Positions 22,328 through 25,965 of a stretch of DNA of 25,965 nt are shown piece by piece. Each line of letters begins with the position of its first letter. The first letter of the stretch is position 1. This DNA is from a bacterium (GTDB lineage: Bacteria; Spirochaetota; UBA4802; UBA5550). Location of the stretch: NCBI GenBank assembly GCA_024224995.1, contig JAAENB010001128.1:1-25965 (forward strand), given 5' to 3'. The translations under genes were made by a program, and so were the position numbers. Below the pieces are notes generated by a model. It was not told where the DNA came from and did no database searches. It worked only from the letters and a program-made list of their open reading frames with translations.

Positions 22328-24286
22328 TTATTCTTCCCGCATCTGCTTTATTGTTTTCATGAGCGCTTTTCTCTCTTTGAGGTCTTTGAGCATCCGTACG
22401 TTTATGCATTCATAGGCTGCCTGGTAGGAAAAGGCAAGCAAGTACGTTATAATCCCGTCTGTGGAGTTCAAATCGTAAATTTTTCTTCCCACGAGCAGCC
22501 TGGTGAGTGAATCGTTTCGTTGAAAACCCTCTATGACACAATCATAAAAGGGAATTGGTTTACCTTTTTCATAATCCCCGGTTTCAATATTCGGGTCTTT
22601 TAATATTATCCGGATCACTGCCGGATCTTCAAGAGGGGCCGCCTTTTTTTCCCATGTTCCGTGGAGATCATACAATACCTGCAGCTTGTTTCCCAGCTTG
22701 TAAAAAAAATCTCCCATACCTACAATAAAGTTCTTCACATCGGACATGGTGGCTATTTGTCCCGTCATGATCTTCTTGACCTCTGCCAGGGAGATTGCCA
22801 GTGTTGGATTGTTGCTCCTGAAAAAATGGACCTCATCAATAAGTGTCCCCAGGGTCTCTATCTCATCCTCAAAATACGAGGGTGAAAATACGGCGCTTTC
22901 ATACTCTTTTTTTTGTTTATCTTTAAAATTGATAAAGGTTCCGTCCAGAAAAGGAATAAAGGTATTCTTAAAATATTGGATTACCCCGTCCAGGAAGGTA
23001 AAAAAATTAGTTTTATAGGTTTCTACCAGGTCCCGCTCTCTCTTGTCTACAAATTTCCATTGATCGTGCACTGCTTTCATTAAGATGTTGTGGCCCCCAT
23101 ACTCCAGGGTGAGCATACGGTAGCGGGTTTCATATTCTTTAAGGCGCCTCTGCAGTACCTTAACCTGCTTCTCCTGCCTGGCCAGAGGATCTTTCCCTAC
23201 TTTTTTTAGATAATCTTCGCTATAGTCCCAGTTCTCTTTGCTCACCTGGGGCGAAAAAATACGATAGTATGATATTAATTCTACCAGGGTCACTGGGCGC
23301 TGAAAAAGCAAAACCTCCCCTATTATGGAAAACAACTCCGTTAGATCGTTTATTCGATACTTGTTTTTTAGATGTTTGGACAAACGGCAGTCTTCCGGCA
23401 CCTCTGAGGCCAGGAAAAACCGCATGAGCATCATATACTCATATACCTGTTTTTCCCGCGCCAGGTTCCGCTTTTCTTTGGCCCTGCGCTCCGGGTCGGG
23501 ATCTTCCAGCTGTACCTGCTCTTTTTCAAGGTCTTCCAGGGAACGGAGCCGGTTTTCAATCTCCAGGATTATCTCTTCCCTGGTCTCTATTCCGAGTTTC
23601 TGGAAGGAAAAGTAATTGACGATAAATGACTTAAATTCCCGCTCAAAGTTTTGCCGCTCCATCCATTTAATCGTATCATAGGTATGACTCGAAAGCGGCG
23701 AATCCATGATCCATTTCCGGATGAGCCGAAGATAATTAAAAACCGCAGGGTTTTCCGCTTCCTCATCATTCAGTATACCAACCAGGATTGGAGATATTCG
23801 TACTATTATTTGCTCCTGAAAGGTTCCTATATCCTGCATCATTTTTAGAAACCGCTTGTTGGGAATCAGCCGTTTTCGAAATCCTATTCCAAAGCGGTTG
23901 TTCCGGTGGACCAGAAGTCTTTTTCTAAATAATTTCAAATGTGCGTATTTCTGATCAAGCGCGTTCACAAACGTGGAAAGCTCTTGTGGACCGGACGATC
24001 CGCCCTCAGCCCGGATATTTCTCTTTTGGGGAGCTCTCTGGTTGGGGGCTGCTTTGCCCGCCGCTTTTGGAGCCGCAGGCTTTGGCTTGTCCGCAGGCCG
24101 CTCTACTTTTTTGTCGGGACAATTTTGAACAAGGTCAATAATCGCCTTATTCCGTTCTTCAGACAAAAGAGCCTTGTTATCCATTATGGTCCGGACAACC
24201 TGCATTTTCCCGGCCGGGATCTCTTTATTCATGAGAAGAGATTTAGCTCTTCGTTCCAGTTTCTTAATTTCAGTATCCTTCGTCAT
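22328..24286 (-). CDS. Large cytosolic protein of unknown function (652 residues)
   Basis: Not recognised as a named family; its style resembles spirochaete hypothetical proteins. No signal peptide or membrane helix. A charged N-terminus (1-70) is followed by a Pro/Ala/Lys linker (about 75-108: ERPADKPKPAAPKAAGKAAP). The rest is mostly helical, with a coiled-coil-prone stretch at about 240-285 (EILEIENRLRSLEDLEKEQVQLEDPDPERRAKEKRNLAREKQ cut here into its two halves by a Pro-rich hinge). Residues about 420-540 hold repeated aromatic/Lys segments such as FFTFLDGVIQYFKNTFIPFLDG. AGGAGAT stands before the ATG. It is the first gene of the five-gene unit, 1 bp ahead of the MBL gene, so its role should connect with the phosphorelay/c-di-GMP module. 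Confidence 0.8.
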   Translation of the reverse strand: MTKDTEIKKLERRAKSLLMNKEIPAGKMQVVRTIMDNKALLSEERNKAIIDLVQNCPDKKVERPADKPKPAAPKAAGKAAPNQRAPQKRNIRAEGGSSGPQELSTFVNALDQKYAHLKLFRKRLLVHRNNRFGIGFRKRLIPNKRFLKMMQDIGTFQEQIIVRISPILVGILNDEEAENPAVFNYLRLIRKWIMDSPLSSHTYDTIKWMERQNFEREFKSFIVNYFSFQKLGIETREEIILEIENRLRSLEDLEKEQVQLEDPDPERRAKEKRNLAREKQVYEYMMLMRFFLASEVPEDCRLSKHLKNKYRINDLTELFSIIGEVLLFQRPVTLVELISYYRIFSPQVSKENWDYSEDYLKKVGKDPLARQEKQVKVLQRRLKEYETRYRMLTLEYGGHNILMKAVHDQWKFVDKRERDLVETYKTNFFTFLDGVIQYFKNTFIPFLDGTFINFKDKQKKEYESAVFSPSYFEDEIETLGTLIDEVHFFRSNNPTLAISLAEVKKIMTGQIATMSDVKNFIVGMGDFFYKLGNKLQVLYDLHGTWEKKAAPLEDPAVIRIILKDPNIETGDYEKGKPIPFYDCVIEGFQRNDSLTRLLVGRKIYDLNSTDGIITYLLAFSYQAAYECINVRMLKDLKERKALMKTIKQMREE

Positions 24287-24384
24287 ATCTCCTGTATATC
24301 GAATTTGGGCTTTTCTGTCAATATAATTTAAAAGAGTTGGAATATAGTGTCTATTTTCCGGTTTTTGCTCTCAAAAAAAAGAGC

Positions 24385-24416
24385 TTGACGGTGTTTAAGC
24401 AGCGAGTCGTTATATT
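24385..24416 (+). promoter_or_regulatory. Candidate promoter for the lipoprotein gene
   Basis: TTGACG (24385-24390) and TATATT (24411-24416), or TTATAT one base earlier, with 19-20 bp spacing. It lies about 55 bp before the lipoprotein start codon, next to a short CTC/GAG hairpin with an A-run. Spacing is on the long side. Confidence 0.4.
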
Positions 24417-24470
24417 CCTCTCTGCGTACCGCTCTTATTTAAAACAATAAAACATTTCAAGGAGAAACAA

Positions 24471-24629
24471 ATGAAAAAAAATTCTTTCGGTGTTCTCGTA
24501 TTGCTGTTTGCTTTATCGCTTCTGATCTTTAGCGGATGCGGTCTCGGCTTTGACGAAGATACCCCGCCTGATGATACTAACGCTGCCAGGTGGGGAAGCG
24601 CCAAATGGGACAAAAACAAATGGAAATAA
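24471..24629 (+). CDS. Small lipoprotein (52 residues)
   Basis: A short gene that ordinary length cut-offs miss. It has the sequence MKKNSFGVLV, a hydrophobic stretch LLFALSLL and the lipobox IFSGC with Cys at 23, so the mature lipoprotein has only 30 residues. The mature part is acidic at first (DEDTPPDD) and then carries three evenly spaced Trp in RWGSAKWDKNKW, ending in K. An excellent AAGGAG lies 6 bases before the ATG and a promoter-like pair upstream. It lies 63 bp before the membrane-anchored protein gene on the same strand. Function unknown; the Trp-spaced tail may contact membrane or peptidoglycan. Confidence 0.8.
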   Translation: MKKNSFGVLVLLFALSLLIFSGCGLGFDEDTPPDDTNAARWGSAKWDKNKWK

Positions 24630-24692
24630 TATTTTCAAAGCCCCTTCTCAAAAAAAAATTATTAAATCATTAAATCATAAGGAGAAAAACAA

Positions 24693-25367
24693 ATGAACGA
24701 GAAAAATTTAATTCAAGAGATCAAAGATCTCAAACAAGAAGTTGCTGAAATCAAAAAAGCGAAATCCCCCGGAGGATTCAAGAATTTTATAAAAAACTCT
24801 GTTTCAAAATTGAGCCTGGTAATTGGCATAACACTTGCCTTCACAATATCATCAATTTTTTTGTATGCCTCGCAAATATTTTTTGAGGAAGACACAATAA
24901 TTCGATCCTCTGATGTTAATAAAAATTTTAGTGAGCTCTATGAAAGATTAAGTGGTCTGGGAGGGGCCAAATGTTATACTTCCTCATACACGGGCCATGA
25001 CATGTCCTCTGCCGCCTGGACCGACCTGGATGGCCTTACTCCCTGCACTATGACCACAAATGGGCGTCCTCTCAAAGTAACAATGGATTTTTCAGTGTAT
25101 GGAATACATCACGGAGGGATTAGAATTGTTATGGATGATAATACTGTTTTGCACATGAATTCAACATATGGGATGGATTGGGTTATTGCGCAGGATAATG
25201 TATGGCAAAAACAGAATTTCATGCGAATTCTGGAAGATATTCCGGCGGGAGAGCACAGCTTCAAGGTTCAAATTCGTAGTCAAGCCAATGGTTCACGGTT
25301 TTACATCGGCACTGGTACTGAGTCTGATAAATATGCCGGGTTTCATTTCCTTATAGAAGAGATCTAA
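24693..25367 (+). CDS. Membrane-anchored protein with N-terminal coiled coil, unknown C-terminal domain
   Basis: 224 residues. Residues 3-25 (KNLIQEIKDLKQEVAEIKK) form a short coiled coil on the cytosolic side. One hydrophobic helix (about 38-62, SLVIGITLAFTISSIFLYAS) spans the membrane. Then IRSSDVNKNFSELYERLSGL (about 70-89) has the DVNxNF pattern seen at the trimerising neck of some surface and tail-fibre-like proteins. The C-terminal domain (about 94-224) is beta-rich, with KCYTSSYT, VTMDFSVYGIHHGGIRIVMDD, HSFKVQIRSQANGS and FHFLIEEI, like a small jelly roll. AAGGAG precedes the ATG. A surface-exposed trimer is the best structural guess. No family was recognised. Confidence 0.75.
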   Translation: MNEKNLIQEIKDLKQEVAEIKKAKSPGGFKNFIKNSVSKLSLVIGITLAFTISSIFLYASQIFFEEDTIIRSSDVNKNFSELYERLSGLGGAKCYTSSYTGHDMSSAAWTDLDGLTPCTMTTNGRPLKVTMDFSVYGIHHGGIRIVMDDNTVLHMNSTYGMDWVIAQDNVWQKQNFMRILEDIPAGEHSFKVQIRSQANGSRFYIGTGTESDKYAGFHFLIEEI

Positions 25368-25383
25368 AAGATGTAAAAAATCC

Positions 25384-25430
25384 GCCGCCGACAATGGGCA
25401 GCGAGGTCTTGTGTGCCCGTTAGAGGCGGC
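25384..25430 (+). other. Structured hairpin downstream of the membrane-protein gene
   Basis: Outer stem GCCGCC (25384-25389) with GGCGGC (25425-25430), a symmetric 3x3 internal loop (GAC/AGA), an inner 8-bp stem AATGGGCA with TGCCCGTT (one G-T pair), and a 13-nt loop GCGAGGTCTTGTG. It begins 17 bp after the stop codon. It could be a terminator or the 3' end of a small RNA; there is no strong T-run. Confidence 0.5.
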
Positions 25431-25507
25431 AGTGATTTTCACATTAAACTGCTTCCTTTTAAAGTGAAGAACAAAAAGAGCTTGTTTTTTTGTAACTGCT
25501 CAGCTAT

Positions 25508-25560
25508 ATGAAAATATACACCTCCCCCCGCCGAAGGCGGGGGGAGGTGTATATTTTCAT
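25508..25560 (+). terminator. Perfect 25-bp hairpin with GAA loop and T-run
   Basis: Arms 25508-25532 (starting ATGAAAATATACACC, ending CCCCCCGCC) and 25536-25560 are exactly complementary, and seven T follow at 25564-25570. A terminator for the plus-strand genes fits best, but it lies 140 bp after the nearest stop and its stem is unusually long. Confidence 0.7.
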
Positions 25561-25662
25561 TAGTTTTTTTCAGAATATTTTTACTCTCGATTTTAGAGAT
25601 TGCTGCTTTCAGGAAGTCTAAAAGGGATTATTTTACTACCTTTAAGGCAGCAGGATTATTTT

Positions 25663-25965
25663 ATGACTACATTTTTTGAAACATTAAACTACAGCTCCTG
25701 TAATGAGGATGCCTATACCGAACTGAAAGCACTGGATATTCAGCCTGGCGACGGTGTTGCCTGTATTACGGGAAGCGGTGACCGGCCCCTGCATATCCTT
25801 CTTGGGAACCCGGCTCATGTGTGTGCCTTTGACGCCAACAGGGTGCAGAATTTTCTCCTGGAACTGAAGATCGCTGCCATCAAGGAACTGGATTATGAGG
25901 ACTATATTGCCTTTCTTGGCCTCGTTGATGCGGAACCCGCGTTCCGGACCGGTATTTATTACCGC
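25663..25965 (+). CDS. DUF3419 / BtaA-like aminocarboxypropyl transferase, 3' partial
   Basis: The frame starts at the ATG at 25663 and runs open to the window edge (101 codons). FFETLNYSSCNEDAYTELKALDIQPGD (about 4-30), then VACITGSGDRPLHILLGNPAHVCAFD (about 32-57) and NRVQNFLLELKIAAIKEL match the N-terminus of the DUF3419 family. The ITGSGD loop and the acid in AFDAN form an S-adenosylmethionine-binding Rossmann motif. BtaA in this family transfers the 3-amino-3-carboxypropyl group of SAM to diacylglycerol, the first step to betaine lipids; other members have unknown substrates. The ribosome site is weak (AGGCAGCAGG upstream). The rest of the gene and any BtaB partner lie outside the window. 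Confidence 0.85.
   Translation, partial: MTTFFETLNYSSCNEDAYTELKALDIQPGDGVACITGSGDRPLHILLGNPAHVCAFDANRVQNFLLELKIAAIKELDYEDYIAFLGLVDAEPAFRTGIYYR

Noticed and set aside
24410..24619. 69-codon open frame on the minus strand
   Set aside because: It lies opposite the small lipoprotein gene, which has a clear ribosome site and lipobox; the minus frame has neither.
1..25965. tRNA, rRNA, prophage or integron structures
   Set aside because: No tRNA cloverleaf, rRNA segment, integrase or phage structural gene was recognised on either strand.

Overview
The window (about 26 kb, moderate GC, no tRNA, rRNA or CRISPR array seen) looks like chromosomal DNA of a free-living Gram-negative bacterium. My best guess is a spirochaete. 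The reasons are soft: lipoprotein and OmpA-type envelope genes, a DUF3419/BtaA-type lipid enzyme, receiver-HD-GYP signalling, and a 652-residue protein whose style resembles spirochaete hypothetical proteins. This placement is inference and not proven.

Layout. 1-747: 3' part of a TtcA-type tRNA thiolation enzyme, convergent with an AT-rich Rpn/YhgA-type nuclease gene (821-1840). 2130-3833: proS, then a perfect 38-bp palindrome that reaches into the end of the next gene. 3889-6264 (minus): an O-antigen-ligase/polymerase-like membrane protein with a TPR tail, preceded by a secreted basic protein ending in eight 6-residue repeats. 6598-8329: etfB-etfA behind a promoter region with an operator-like inverted repeat. 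8611-10323 (minus): a membrane-anchored staphylococcal-nuclease-like protein and a K+ channel with a RCK domain. 10661-11137: a small secreted protein. 11144-12308 (minus): two envelope genes, one with an OmpA-like domain. 12818-13607: STAS protein and ispF. 13732-16558 (minus): trkA-trkH potassium uptake. 16860-17888: unknown secreted protein. 18116-18987: CheY-like receiver and an unknown 112-residue protein. 18995-24286 (minus): a tightly packed five-gene unit (large unknown protein, metallo-beta-lactamase-fold hydrolase, receiver, receiver-histidine kinase, receiver-HD-GYP). 24471-25367: a 52-residue lipoprotein and a membrane-anchored protein. 25663-end: start of a DUF3419 gene.

The most unusual signal lies between the genes. 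At least seven long inverted repeats occur, with arms of about 18-30 bp that are mostly perfect. Three of them (about 8.5, 10.45 and 12.58 kb) share a conserved core in the loop (key blocks GGAACTCGC and GCTCAAACAG, then CCTCA) while the arms differ completely from locus to locus. Two of these three also carry a near-identical 36-bp direct repeat beside them. A further element at 12.41-12.50 kb can fold into three adjacent hairpins whose two side loops are exact complements. The elements sit in convergent and in divergent intergenic regions, so transcription termination alone does not explain them. A small non-coding mobile element or a structured-RNA/DNA family with a fixed core and locus-specific arms is the lead candidate for something undescribed.

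Physiologically the window joins potassium handling (channel, TrkA/TrkH), electron transfer (EtfAB), envelope building, and a c-di-GMP/phosphorelay module that shares an operon with an uncharacterised 652-residue protein.
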